DNA of 64,000 bases from an uncultured Alphaproteobacteria bacterium (GTDB lineage: Bacteria > Pseudomonadota > Alphaproteobacteria > Rhizobiales > Rhizobiaceae), in contig CAKMZB010000002.1 of the NCBI GenBank assembly GCA_929200315.1, forward strand, positions 212,619 to 276,618. Direction: 5' to 3'. Under the pieces are notes generated by a model. It worked only from the letters and a program-made list of their open reading frames with translations. It was not told the DNA's origin and made no database searches. Of this stretch, positions 56,301 through 64,000 are shown piece by piece. A program made the position numbers and the translations under genes. Numbering within the stretch: the stretch's first letter is position 1; every line of letters begins with the position of its first letter.

Positions 56301-56888
56301 CCAAAGGAATTGCGCAAGGATGCGTCGGCCTCGTCCCCACTCTCTGCTCGCAGGCGGGGGAACATCATGCACTTGATGCTGCAATGGCTGGTGCGCCACG
56401 GTGCTGAGGAGCGTGGCGCGCTGGCGCTGACTTATCTGGAAAGCGCCGCGCCGGAATTGTCGTCCGCCGAGCGGGAAGCGCTGGTGGCGCAGGTGCTCGA
56501 CACCCTCTCTGACCCCGCCCTGGCGCCCTTCTTCGACAACGAAAACGCCGCCGCGGAAGTGCCCGTGTCCGGCACGCTTTCTCTTGGTGACGGCGATCAC
56601 ATCGTCACCGGCACAATCGACCGCCTTGCTGTGTTGGAGGACGCAATCTGGCTGCTCGACTACAAGACCGGCCGCCATGTACCGGAAACGGCAGCGCAGA
56701 TCTCGCCTGTCTATGTGACCCAGATGGCGCTTTACCGCGCGCTGATGGCACAGATCTACCCCGACAGACCCGCCCGCGCTGCGCTGATCTACACCGCTGC
56801 GCCGGAAGGCCCGCGAATGCTGGAACTCACCGCTGAACAGATGGACGACGCGATCACGCTTTTGAGCGCGAGGCTCTCTGTTGCTTGA
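53340..56888 (+). CDS. addA: double-strand break repair helicase AddA
   Basis: The UvrD-type helicase-nuclease of 1182 residues. Walker A is NAGSGKTTVLSRRVVRL (around residue 35), and later helicase motifs include LDYDDLIART, ILVDEAQDTSPAQW, AVGDEKQSIYSFQGARPELF, LSFRSTEDVL, MTVHAAKGLEAPVVFLVD and RRLLYVAMTRAEDRLVV. The C-terminal nuclease has HLMLQWL and WLLDYKTGRHVP. It starts inside the end of addB. Length is normal. Confidence 0.97.
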   Translation: MSKHSSLVADTHTVAQQARASDPAISAWVSANAGSGKTTVLSRRVVRLLLAGTDPSRILCLTFTKAAAGEMSNRVFDLLAKWTGLGDEALAAELEDLTGQRPGAAALGRARRLFARALETPGGLKVQTIHAFCEALLHRFPLEANVPGAFTVISEAQQAELMANAQDGLLASLERDRDGALAQAYGWIAGHETDHAIERLFGSIIKHRDGIEAWLDEAGGVGPAMAALRERLAGGETLEELLVEAVASPSFDDVTLAEMVKVALAEPRNDKNKLNQNTVRFLNRAHAVLNVRDDLAKAGALFALVATEKGARKIAQFTGPAVKAKWPDLEEGIAAETARQETLQPRIRLHLTLLRTQHSMTLAQDLLARFRRAKRASAGLDYDDLIARTAALLTRRDARQWVLYKLDAGLDHILVDEAQDTSPAQWAIISALAEEFFAGDGSATGRNRTVFAVGDEKQSIYSFQGARPELFDETRRAFAKQAEAVEGPALAPVGLTLSFRSTEDVLKAVDTVFRDPFAHDGLATGNAAPTHGAARRGQAGEVEIWSLAEGAKGDAPEEWATPVDQSATRHQADLLAERMVARLKHWFDSGEKLTATGKPIRAGDILILVRSRDRFVRALTRGLKEAGIPVAGSDRLTLTDDIAVQDLIALGRVMVNREDDLSLAAVLKSPLFGLTDDDVQALALARLEGDEPRSLYEQVRADKPDVTARLISWLERADTVPVYEFYAQVLGADGGREAFYARLTREVQDVLDAFIDLTLASEEEVEPGLQAFLERLESQPPQIKRELDSRSDAIRIMTVHAAKGLEAPVVFLVDKSSPAHQANKVDPLYRLEDAAYLWVPSKDDHGAETAEALAALAKRDADEHRRLLYVAMTRAEDRLVVAGYKGANKTPEDTWHNLVSSALIADAQEIHREEAEGETPFTVHRWRVSVVDGSEAAGATGGEQAPAVSTDLPLWAKRKMRPEPDVPRPLSPSGAQYLIEDDPAEDAPKELRKDASASSPLSARRRGNIMHLMLQWLVRHGAEERGALALTYLESAAPELSSAEREALVAQVLDTLSDPALAPFFDNENAAAEVPVSGTLSLGDGDHIVTGTIDRLAVLEDAIWLLDYKTGRHVPETAAQISPVYVTQMALYRALMAQIYPDRPARAALIYTAAPEGPRMLELTAEQMDDAITLLSARLSVA

Positions 56889-56955
56889 AGCGTGCGTCAC
56901 GCGCGCTTAACTTAACTGTCCGATAGATAGTGATTCCCTCAAAGCGAGACAGACC

Positions 56956-57276
56956 ATGGCCACCGTTCAGATCGACACCAGCAATTTCCAGTCCGACGTC
57001 CTCCAGTCCGACACCCCCGTTGTGGTGGATTTCTGGGCGGAATGGTGCGGCCCCTGTAAGCAGATCGCGCCCGATCTGGAGGCCATTTCTGAGGAAATGG
57101 CGGGCAAGGTGACCATCGCCAAGGTCAATATGGACGAGAACCCGGACATTGCTGCCCAGTATGGCGTGCGTTCGATCCCGACGCTTCTGCTCTTCAAGGG
57201 TGGTGAGCCGGTGGCCGTGCAGGTGGGTGCTGTGCCGAAGTCGCGCCTCTCCGACTGGATTTCCAAGGAAGTCTAA
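56956..57276 (+). CDS. trxA: thioredoxin
   Basis: The 106-residue cytoplasmic disulfide reductase contains the active site [16 protein letters not shown] (Cys-Gly-Pro-Cys around residue 33), [28 protein letters not shown] with the conserved cis-Pro, and a normal C-terminus. It lies 67 bases after addA, an arrangement common in related genomes. Confidence 0.97.
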   Translation: MATVQIDTSNFQSDVLQSDTPVVVDFWAEWCGPCKQIAPDLEAISEEMAGKVTIAKVNMDENPDIAAQYGVRSIPTLLLFKGGEPVAVQVGAVPKSRLSDWISKEV

Positions 57277-57328
57277 TTGGGTTAGGCCCTCCGGCATTAA
57301 CGTATTTTGACCGGACGGCCGCGCCGAC

Positions 57329-58240
57329 ATGACTGATACATCTCCCAGCGAGCAGGCATCGCTGCTTTCGGCGGCTCTGCCTTATATGCAGCAGCATGAC
57401 GGAGCGGTCGTGGTCATCAAATATGGTGGCCATGCGATGGGCGATGCTGCCCTTGGTCGTGCCTTTGCTCGTGATGTGGCGCTGCTGCGCCAATCCGGCG
57501 TGCGGCCGGTGGTCGTCCATGGCGGCGGCCCGCAGATCAAGGCGATGCTGGAGCGGATGGGCCTTGAGAGCACCTTCCGCGCCGGTCTGCGTGTGACGGA
57601 TAAGGCTGCAATGGAAGTTGTGGAGATGGTCCTTGCTGGGTCCATCAACAAAGGCATCGTTACCGATTTCAACGCTGAGGGCACCCGCGCTATTGGCCTG
57701 TCAGGCAAGGACGGGGCCATGGTGCGTGCACGCAAGGCGACCGCGACCGAAGACGGCAAGCCCGTTGATCTCGGCTTTGTCGGGGAGCCGGATGAGGTGA
57801 ACCCGGCTGTGCTGCGCACCGTTACCGATGCTGGCCTTATTCCCATTGTCGCGCCGGTGGCTTTCGGTGCGGGGGGTGAAACCTACAACGTCAATGCCGA
57901 CACGTTTGCAGGGGCTGTTGCCGGCGCGATGAACGCCAACCGGCTGCTGTTCCTCACCGATGTGCCCGGCGTGCTGGATGGTGACGGCAATCTGTTGCCG
58001 CGCCTCACGGTTTCGCAGGCCCGCGCGCTGATCGCCGATGGCACAGTGTCTGGCGGGATGATCCCGAAGGTGGAAACCTGCATCGACGCGCTGGAGCGCG
58101 GGGTGGAGGCCGTTGTCATCGTCAACGGCAAGGTGCCCCATGCCGTGTTGCTGGAACTCTTCACTGACCACGGCGCGGGTACGATGATAGTTCCTGACGG
58201 GGCGGGGATAGTGCCTGATAGCGCGGGCGATGCCGCGTGA
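57329..58240 (+). CDS. argB: acetylglutamate kinase
   Basis: Phosphorylates N-acetylglutamate in arginine synthesis. The 303-residue protein has [13 protein letters not shown] (phosphate loop with Lys), [64 protein letters not shown] and [14 protein letters not shown]. These are all family motifs. Its end overlaps the HAD gene start (GTGA). The last 20 residues repeat GAGxxVPD-like pieces. Confidence 0.97.
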   Translation: MTDTSPSEQASLLSAALPYMQQHDGAVVVIKYGGHAMGDAALGRAFARDVALLRQSGVRPVVVHGGGPQIKAMLERMGLESTFRAGLRVTDKAAMEVVEMVLAGSINKGIVTDFNAEGTRAIGLSGKDGAMVRARKATATEDGKPVDLGFVGEPDEVNPAVLRTVTDAGLIPIVAPVAFGAGGETYNVNADTFAGAVAGAMNANRLLFLTDVPGVLDGDGNLLPRLTVSQARALIADGTVSGGMIPKVETCIDALERGVEAVVIVNGKVPHAVLLELFTDHGAGTMIVPDGAGIVPDSAGDAA

Positions 58241-58959
58241 GCTTTCCCGCCGCGACGCGCCAGGAATTGCGTGAGGTTTTTGCCGGGGTCGATGAATGGG
58301 TCTTTGACCTCGACAACACGCTCTACCCCCGCCACAGTGACCTCTTCGCCCAAATCGACTGGAAGATGACGGACTATGTGGCAAAGCTCACCGGCTTGCC
58401 GAAGGATGAGGCGCGGGCGATGCAAAAGCGCATGTACCGGCAATATGGCACGACCCTGCGCGGTTTGATGGTGGAATATGACATCGACCCGCACGGCTTT
58501 CTGGAGGAGGTGCATGACATCGACTATTCTCCAGTTGCGCCAAACCCTGTGCTGGGAGAATTAATTGCCGCTCTGCCGGGGCGTCGTCACGTTTTCACCA
58601 ATGGCGATGTGCCACATGCGGAGCGGACCATGGAGCGGCTGGGTATATCCGAGCATTTTCACCGTATCTTCGACATTGTTGCTGCCGATCTTGAGCCGAA
58701 GCCTGCGCCAGGCCCTTACGAGAAATTTCTCGCCGACCATGACGTGCATCCCAAGCGTGCAGCCATGTTTGAAGACATGCCGCGCAATCTTGACGTGCCG
58801 AAGGCGCACGGCATGGCGACGGTTCTGGTTCTGCCCGCGAAGGGTTCCTTCACCTCAGCGGAAAGCTGGGAGCATGATGTGAGCCAAGGTAATGCGATCG
58901 ACTTCACCACCTACGATCTCGACGGGTTCCTGGCCGATCTGCTGGAGGCGCTTTCTTAG
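58237..58959 (+). CDS. HAD-superfamily pyrimidine 5'-nucleotidase
   Basis: The 240-residue hydrolase begins at GTG 58237, overlapping the argB stop. Motif I is [11 protein letters not shown] (around residue 22), motif II is [14 protein letters not shown], and the last motifs are [11 protein letters not shown] and [17 protein letters not shown]. This matches the Sdt1/pyrimidine 5'-nucleotidase subgroup that dephosphorylates UMP, CMP or similar. Genes of this kind commonly follow argB in Alphaproteobacteria. Confidence 0.9.
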   Translation: MSFPAATRQELREVFAGVDEWVFDLDNTLYPRHSDLFAQIDWKMTDYVAKLTGLPKDEARAMQKRMYRQYGTTLRGLMVEYDIDPHGFLEEVHDIDYSPVAPNPVLGELIAALPGRRHVFTNGDVPHAERTMERLGISEHFHRIFDIVAADLEPKPAPGPYEKFLADHDVHPKRAAMFEDMPRNLDVPKAHGMATVLVLPAKGSFTSAESWEHDVSQGNAIDFTTYDLDGFLADLLEALS

Positions 58960-59055
58960 GCGCTCACGCTGTCGGCAGCTTCGCTGCCTGCGCTGCGCGG
59001 GCGCGGCGAAGGATCGCCGGGCGGCCGCTTGGCCGCCTTGGCGGCTTGAGCCGCT
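58960..59055. terminator. hairpin-rich convergent intergenic region
   Basis: Between the converging HAD and nth genes lie several GC-rich inverted repeats: GGCGGCC-GCTT-GGCCGCC at 59020-59037 and GCGGC-TTGA-GCCGC at 59041-59054, with further partial stems upstream. They may act as a two-way terminator. No clear T-run follows. Confidence 0.5.
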
Positions 59056-59769
59056 CTAGTCTCTCATCGGGATGATCGGCGCGGGAACGGCATTTGTCTT
59101 CTCCGTTGCTTTGCACAGATCGGCAATAATGCAGGCTTCGCAATCGGGTTTGCGCGCTTTGCAGATGTAGCGCCCGTGCAGGATCAGCCAATGGTGCGCG
59201 TGATAGAGATAATGTTTTGGGATCCGCGCCATGAGCACGCGCTCGACATCGTCCACCGTCTTGCCCGGTGCGATGCCAAGGCGGTTGCCGAGGCGGAAAA
59301 TATGCGTGTCCACCGCCATGGTCGCTTGGCCAAAGGCCATGGAAACAACGACGTTCGCAGTTTTTCGCCCAACCCCCGGTAAGGTCGTCAGGGTGTCCCG
59401 GTCCTGCGGAACTTCGCCGTCATATTGGTCCTGCAGAATGTGAGAAAGGGCGAGGACGTTCTTGGCCTTCTGGCGGAAGAGGCCGATTGTCTTGATGTGA
59501 TCGGTGATGTCGTCGAGCCCAAGCGCGATTATTTTCGCAGGCGTATCCGCCACCGCAAAAAGTCCGCGTGTTGCTTTGTTGACCCCTGCATCAGTCGCCT
59601 GAGCCGAAAGTACCACGGCCACCAGCAGCGTGAAGGGGTTCACATGTTCAAGCTCTCCCTTTGGCTCCGGCTTTTGCAATTTGAATCGGGCGAAAACCGC
59701 CTCCATCTCGGCGCGGGTATATTTCGCGCGCGGCAATTTGGTGCGGGAGCTGGTTCTTTTCGTGGCCAT
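59056..59769 (-). CDS. nth: endonuclease III
   Basis: DNA glycosylase/AP lyase for oxidised pyrimidines. The 237-residue protein has PFTLLVAVVLSAQATDAGVNKAT, the helix-hairpin-helix LPGVGRKTANVVVSMAFG and, after it, the catalytic aspartate in VDTHIFRLGNRLG. The iron-sulfur cluster cysteines are CKARKPDCEACIIADLC near the end. The length is about 20 residues more than E. coli Nth because of a basic N-terminus. Confidence 0.96.
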   Translation of the reverse strand: MATKRTSSRTKLPRAKYTRAEMEAVFARFKLQKPEPKGELEHVNPFTLLVAVVLSAQATDAGVNKATRGLFAVADTPAKIIALGLDDITDHIKTIGLFRQKAKNVLALSHILQDQYDGEVPQDRDTLTTLPGVGRKTANVVVSMAFGQATMAVDTHIFRLGNRLGIAPGKTVDDVERVLMARIPKHYLYHAHHWLILHGRYICKARKPDCEACIIADLCKATEKTNAVPAPIIPMRD

Positions 59770-59792
59770 GATGGCGTGTTTATAGTGGCATC

Positions 59793-60287
59793 ATGAGCGC
59801 CGCCACCCTCAATGTAAGCGAGCCTTTCGCTCCCCTCTTCGTTGCGCGGCTGACACCCTACCGCTCTCTGTCGCGGAAGGGTTTTCGTATTCTCATGCTT
59901 GGGCTGGGGAGCGTGTGTTTTACCATCGGTATCGTTTTCTGGTCACTCGGCTTTTGGCCGGTCATGGGTTTCATGGGGCTCGACGTCGCGCTCGTCTATT
60001 TCGCTTTCCGCAGCTCCTATGCACAGGCGCGGGGCTATGAGGATGTAAGCGTGTCGCGCGCGGCGGTGCATCTGCGGCAGGTGAGCCATCGCGGCAAGGT
60101 CGCGGAGCACGATTTCCCGCAATTCGGCACGCGGCTGGAGGTCGACCGGCATGAGGAGATCGGCATCACGCAGATGCGAATCGCCAACCGTGCGCGAGTG
60201 GTGACTTTTGGCTCCATGCTGAACCCGATGAACCGGGATTCCTTTGCAAACGCCTTTGCCAAAGCCTTGGCGGCAGCGAAGAAATAG
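59793..60287 (+). CDS. DUF2244 domain-containing membrane protein
   Basis: The 164-residue protein has two adjacent transmembrane helices (about residues 32-50 and 52-72) after a short cytoplasmic start with LTPYRSLSRKGFRILM, which is the DUF2244 signature, and then a soluble beta-rich tail with VEHDFP-like and RLEVDRHEE sequence. Function is unknown; the family often lies near nth or respiratory genes. It starts 23 bases from nth, divergently, so a shared promoter region is tiny. Confidence 0.85.
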   Translation: MSAATLNVSEPFAPLFVARLTPYRSLSRKGFRILMLGLGSVCFTIGIVFWSLGFWPVMGFMGLDVALVYFAFRSSYAQARGYEDVSVSRAAVHLRQVSHRGKVAEHDFPQFGTRLEVDRHEEIGITQMRIANRARVVTFGSMLNPMNRDSFANAFAKALAAAKK

Positions 60288-60351
60288 GTCGGAAAACAGA
60301 CTGGCAGGTTTCGGGTGGCGCTTCGCACTCTGGCGGCGCAAATTGCGACCC

Positions 60352-61266
60352 ATGGAACAGATAATTGACCCCCGCCCACTCGAGACCGACCACAGCGATT
60401 ACGCCGTGGTGCGCCGTGTCATTGAGCATATTTCAGACAATTGGCGCGACCGGCCGGAGCTGGATGAGCTCGCCCGCATGAGCGGCCTTTCCGTCACCCA
60501 ATTGCAAAAGACCTTCACCCGCTGGGCCGGTCTTTCGCCAAAGGCTTTTCTACAGGCCGTGACGCTGGATCATGCCCGTCGTCTGCTTGCCGATGGCGCG
60601 CCGTTGCTGGACGCGACCTATGAGCTTGGCCTTTCTTCCCCCGGTCGCCTGCATGACCTCTTTGTCACCCACGAGGCCATGAGTCCCGGGGACTTCAAGA
60701 CTGGCGGCGAGAGCCTCGTCATTCGTTACGGTTTCCACACCAGCCCTTTCGGCACGGCGCTCATCATGGCGACCGACCGTGGTCTGGCGGGCATCGCCTT
60801 TGCTGATGATGGTGCGGGCGCGGCACCGGGGCGCCATGCAGGCGAGAGCCAGATCTTCGACCGTGAGCACGCCATGGCGGACATGAAGAGCCGCTGGCCA
60901 AAGGCGCGTTATATCGAAGACCAGTCTGCCACCGCGCCTTATGCGGCCCGCGTTTTCGACCCGACCCAATGGAATGCTGACAAGCCGCTGCGCGTCGTGC
61001 TGATCGGTACCGATTTCCAGATCCGCGTCTGGGAAGGCCTGCTTAATATCCCCTTCGGTGGCGGCTCTACCTATGGTGATCTCGCCTGCCAGATCGGCAA
61101 GCCGAAAGCCGCCCGCGCGGTGGGGGCTGCCGTTGGGCGCAACCCCGTCTCCTTTGTCGTCCCCTGCCACCGTGTCATCGGCAAGAGCGGGGAACTGACG
61201 GGTTATCACTGGGGTTTGACCCGAAAGCGCGCGATGCTGGGATGGGAGGCCGCTCACGCCTCCTGA
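60352..61266 (+). CDS. AraC-type HTH fused to methylated-DNA-protein cysteine methyltransferase
   Basis: The 304-residue protein repairs O6-alkylguanine and may regulate genes in response. Residues about 15-115 form an AraC helix-turn-helix pair (LDELARMSGLSVTQLQKTFTRWAGLSPKAFLQ). The C-terminal domain is an Ogt/MGMT with the active cysteine in FVVPCHRVIGKSGELTGYHWG (around residue 269). The N-terminal zinc-binding Ada domain is missing, so it cannot sense phosphotriesters as E. coli Ada does. ATG 60352 is chosen because the sequence upstream overlaps the DUF2244 gene. This is called an Ada-like protein. Confidence 0.92.
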   Translation: MEQIIDPRPLETDHSDYAVVRRVIEHISDNWRDRPELDELARMSGLSVTQLQKTFTRWAGLSPKAFLQAVTLDHARRLLADGAPLLDATYELGLSSPGRLHDLFVTHEAMSPGDFKTGGESLVIRYGFHTSPFGTALIMATDRGLAGIAFADDGAGAAPGRHAGESQIFDREHAMADMKSRWPKARYIEDQSATAPYAARVFDPTQWNADKPLRVVLIGTDFQIRVWEGLLNIPFGGGSTYGDLACQIGKPKAARAVGAAVGRNPVSFVVPCHRVIGKSGELTGYHWGLTRKRAMLGWEAAHAS

Positions 61267-61311
61267 CCAATATGTCAGGCAACGCCGCGCCGCCGCGCGC
61301 GTTGATGTCTC

Positions 61312-62322
61312 ATGCGCCCTGATGATCTCCTCCACCCCGTGGATGCGGGGCTTTATTGCCCGGCGGGGGATTTTTATATCGACCCCGTCAAGCCGGTTGA
61401 GCATGCGCTCATCACCCACGGCCATGCCGACCATGCCCGCTCGGGCCACGGCACGGTCTGGGCCTCTCGTCAGACGCTGGACATTATGGCAATCCGCTAT
61501 GGGGCGGATCACTGCAAGACGCCGGTGGAAGCGCCTTTGCGTCAGATGTTTGAGGTGAACGGCGTTTCGGTTGGCTTTTGGCCCGCCGGCCATGTGCTCG
61601 GCTCCTGCCAGATCCTTGTCGAACATGGCGGCATGCGCATCGTGGCTTCCGGCGACTACAAGCGCCGCCGCGACCCGTCTTGCGAACCCTTTGAACCGGT
61701 GGCCTGCGACGTGTTCATCACCGAAGCGACCTTCGCGCTCCCCGTCTTCCGTCACCCGGATACGGCAGCCGAGGTTGGCAAATTGCTCACCAGTGTCGAG
61801 CAATTCCCGAAATCAGCCCACATGGTCGGCGTTTACGCGCTGGGCAAGGCACAGCGGGTGATCCGTCATTTGCGGGAGGCGGGTTATGACAAGACGATCT
61901 ACATCCACGGCTCGCTTGCCAAACTCTGCGCCTATTACGACGAGGAGGGTTACAGCATGGGTCCGCTTGCGCCTGCCACCCTGAAGCGCGGAGAGAAGGG
62001 TAATTTCGAAGGTGCCATCGTGCTTGGTCCGCCGTCGGCCATTACCGACAAATGGGCTCGCCGTTTCCCGGACCCGATCACGTGTTTTGCCTCAGGCTGG
62101 ATGCAGGTGCGACAGCGCGCCCGGCAACGGGGCGTGGAATTGCCCATCGTGCTTTCAGACCATTGCGACTGGGACGAAATAATCGACACGATCCTGGAAC
62201 TGCAGCCCAAGGAAGTCTGGGTCACCCACGGTCGCGATGACGCTTTGGTGCGGTGGTGCGAAGTGAACCAAATCTTAGCACGTCCGTTGCACCTTGTGGG
62301 GTACGAAGATGAGAACGAGTGA
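61312..62322 (+). CDS. ligase-associated DNA exonuclease (metallo-beta-lactamase fold)
   Basis: The 336-residue protein is a predicted nuclease of the metallo-beta-lactamase/beta-CASP type, usually encoded next to an ATP-dependent DNA ligase. The metal-binding motif HALITHGHADHARSG (His-x-His-x-Asp-His) is near residue 30, followed by GHVLGSCQILVEHGGMRIVASGDYKRR, FITEATFALP and, near the end, LSDHCDWDEII. It lies immediately before the ligase gene, forming the known pair for repair of DNA ends. Confidence 0.92.
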   Translation: MRPDDLLHPVDAGLYCPAGDFYIDPVKPVEHALITHGHADHARSGHGTVWASRQTLDIMAIRYGADHCKTPVEAPLRQMFEVNGVSVGFWPAGHVLGSCQILVEHGGMRIVASGDYKRRRDPSCEPFEPVACDVFITEATFALPVFRHPDTAAEVGKLLTSVEQFPKSAHMVGVYALGKAQRVIRHLREAGYDKTIYIHGSLAKLCAYYDEEGYSMGPLAPATLKRGEKGNFEGAIVLGPPSAITDKWARRFPDPITCFASGWMQVRQRARQRGVELPIVLSDHCDWDEIIDTILELQPKEVWVTHGRDDALVRWCEVNQILARPLHLVGYEDENE

Positions 62323-62330
62323 GTGGAACC

Positions 62331-62462
62331 ATGCCAGCACAGCATATTCAGCCCTTCGCCAAGCCTTCAAAACCCAAGGAGCTTTACCTGCCTTGCGGCA
62401 CGCTCCTGACCCCGTCCCAGGTTAAACTGGACCGTAAGGGACTGCCGCAAAAGGTGCGATGA
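62331..62462 (+). CDS. putative 43-residue protein between exonuclease and ligase genes
   Basis: The frame begins MPAQHIQPFAKPSKPKELYL and ends KLDRKGLPQKVR, overlapping the ligase ATG by four bases (ATGA). It starts 9 bases after the exonuclease stop. Close fit between the two neighbours is suggestive, but no family is recognised and the ribosome binding site is weak. Confidence 0.35.
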   Translation: MPAQHIQPFAKPSKPKELYLPCGTLLTPSQVKLDRKGLPQKVR

Positions 62463-64000
62463 AGCTCTTTGCCACCCTCATTGACCGGCTCACGCTGACC
62501 CCTTCGCGCAACGCGAAGATCAAACTGATGGTGGACTATTTCACCGCCCAGACCGACCCCGACCGGGGTTGGGGGTTGGCGGCGACTACCCGAGATTTGG
62601 ACATTGCCTCCGTCAAACCCGCCATGCTGCGCGCGCTGGTAGAGGGGAGGATGGACCCGGTACTGTTTCGGTTGTCCCACGATTATGTCGGGGACCTGGC
62701 GGAGACGATTTCGTTGGTCTGGGATGCGGATCGGCAGACGGCGGGGCTGGTGGGTGATGGCGCGGCCCTCGTGTCCTCTCAAGGCGGTGGGGCGGCTCAT
62801 CATCTCCGCAATTCCCCCCTTCTCCTCTCCGAAGTTGTCGACACGCTCCAAAGCCTCGGCAAAGTGCAGGCGGTCGGCCAGATTTCCGCCTGGCTGGATG
62901 ATCTGGATTCCTCCGGCCGTTACGCCCTCCTCAAACTTGTCACCGGTGCGTTGCGGATCGGCGTGACGGCCCGCCTTGCCAAACAGGCCCTCGTCGCCTT
63001 CGCCGAAGCCCACGGCCAAGACATCGACATCGTCGAAATTGAGGAACTCTGGCACGGCCTTGAGCCACCCTATGAAGACCTTTTTGCCTGGCTCACCGGC
63101 GCCGCCGAAAAGCCCGCCCATCGCGCTGCCGCGCCGTTCCGCCCGGCTATGCTCGCCAATCCGCTTGCTGACGGTGACATGCAAAAGCTCGACCCGGCAG
63201 ACTATGCTGCGGAGTGGAAGTGGGACGGTATTCGCGTGCAGGTGACGAGCGAAGCGGGCATAAGACGTCTCTATTCCCGCACCGGCGACGACATTGGCCG
63301 CGCTTTCCCCGACCTGCTCGACGCGATGGATTTTGAAGGCTCTCTTGACGGTGAATTGCTGGTGGGTCGCCCGGTTGAAGAAGCGGGGGACAGCAAGCTT
63401 GAAGTCGGCACCTTCGCAGACCTGCAACAAAGACTGAACCGCAAGACGGTGAGCAAGAAATTGCTCGCCTCCCATCCGGTCATGGTGCGTGCCTATGATC
63501 TGCTGGCTGAGGGTGAGGAGAATTTGCGTGTCCTCACCTTCGCTGAACGGCGGGAGCGTTTGGAGGCTTTCATGCCGGGCCTCGACCCGACCCGGTTTGA
63601 TCTCTCACCCCTCGTGCCGTTTGAGGATTGGGACGATGTCGCCAAGGCACGCGCGAATGTTCCCCATCCAGTCATTGAAGGGCTGATGCTGAAGCGATGG
63701 GAGTCCACTTACGTCCCCGGTCGCCCCAAGGGGCCGTGGTTCAAGTGGAAGAAAGACCCGATGATTATCGACGCGGTCATGATGTATGCCCAGCGTGGTC
63801 ATGGGCGGCGCTCCTCCTACTATTCTGACTATACGTTTGGCGTGTGGACGCAGGGTGAGGATGGCGCGCGGCAGCTCGTGCCGGTGGGCAAAGCTTATTT
63901 TGGCTTTACTGATGCGGAACTGAAGCAGCTGGACAAATTTGTGCGCGACAACACGGTGATGACCTCGCTCATCAACATCAACTCGCCCCTGACATTCGAC
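62459..64000 (+). CDS. ATP-dependent DNA ligase (cisplatin-response type), 3' partial
   Basis: The gene runs past the right edge; 514 residues are visible. It begins MKLFATLIDRLTLTPSRNAKIKLM, the start of the alphaproteobacterial 'cisplatin damage response' ligase family (LigB-like). The N-terminal DNA-binding region has SSGRYALLKLVTGALRIGVTARL, and the adenylation motif is AAEWKWDGIRVQ (around residue 250) with the catalytic lysine, followed by the acidic SLDGELLVG and EGLMLKRWESTYVPGRPKGPWFKWKKDP. It pairs with the exonuclease upstream. Confidence 0.95.
   Translation, partial: MKLFATLIDRLTLTPSRNAKIKLMVDYFTAQTDPDRGWGLAATTRDLDIASVKPAMLRALVEGRMDPVLFRLSHDYVGDLAETISLVWDADRQTAGLVGDGAALVSSQGGGAAHHLRNSPLLLSEVVDTLQSLGKVQAVGQISAWLDDLDSSGRYALLKLVTGALRIGVTARLAKQALVAFAEAHGQDIDIVEIEELWHGLEPPYEDLFAWLTGAAEKPAHRAAAPFRPAMLANPLADGDMQKLDPADYAAEWKWDGIRVQVTSEAGIRRLYSRTGDDIGRAFPDLLDAMDFEGSLDGELLVGRPVEEAGDSKLEVGTFADLQQRLNRKTVSKKLLASHPVMVRAYDLLAEGEENLRVLTFAERRERLEAFMPGLDPTRFDLSPLVPFEDWDDVAKARANVPHPVIEGLMLKRWESTYVPGRPKGPWFKWKKDPMIIDAVMMYAQRGHGRRSSYYSDYTFGVWTQGEDGARQLVPVGKAYFGFTDAELKQLDKFVRDNTVMTSLININSPLTFD

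Overview
The window looks like chromosomal DNA of an alphaproteobacterium, most likely of the order Hyphomicrobiales (Rhizobiales) or a close relative. The signs are a direct-repeat GTTC-N7-GTTC LexA box in front of imuA-imuB-dnaE2, AddAB instead of RecBCD, a DivL-type kinase with Tyr in the H-box position just after ahcY with a TTAA-N7-TTAA CtrA-like box in its leader, a TsaE-kinase fusion followed by a MurU-like gene, a tandem glycine riboswitch, and many GTG starts in GC-rich DNA. No species can be named from the sequence alone.

Layout. 1-4.7 kb: end of a nucleotide-sugar cluster (DegT-type aminotransferase, UDP-sugar 6-dehydrogenase, UDP-GlcNAc 2-epimerase) interrupted by a DUF2793 gene; the aminotransferase and the epimerase carry changes that look like decay. 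4.7-10.4 kb: the SOS mutagenesis operon imuA-imuB-dnaE2 with a clear LexA box. 10.6-18.9 kb: small ABM-fold protein, ion channel, RND efflux pair, a BCCT transporter and a GltS symporter that are both cut at the same point, and a membrane protein. 18.9-22 kb: gene-poor debris (frameshifted LysR-like gene, IS3 fragment, remnants of a second BCCT gene and a second ABM gene).

22-40 kb: a surface polysaccharide locus. A GDP-mannose pyrophosphorylase fused to an AGE-family isomerase, Gmd and an Rmd-like reductase would give GDP-D-rhamnose (or a related 6-deoxyhexose). Three GT4 proteins (one with three GT4 modules) would polymerise it and a Wzm/Wzt ABC pair would export it, as in the Pseudomonas A-band (D-rhamnan) system. 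Two FkbM methyltransferases, an intact sulfotransferase and a broken one suggest capping or decoration. Parts are AT-rich and several genes are broken, which fits horizontal transfer and turnover.

40.5-64 kb: a stable housekeeping block: tRNA-Arg(CCG), truB, rbfA, riboswitch-controlled dadA-like oxidoreductase, ahcY, divL, tsaE-amgK fusion, murU, addB, addA, trxA, argB, a HAD nucleotidase, nth, DUF2244, an AraC-Ogt fusion, and a nuclease/ATP-dependent ligase pair running off the right edge. DNA repair is strongly represented (imuABC, addAB, nth, ogt, exonuclease-ligase). The observations most worth checking are the D-rhamnan-like locus with its fused and three-module enzymes, the CtrA-like box at divL, the glycine riboswitch, the 29-residue membrane peptide overlapping the BCCT gene, and the decay signatures.
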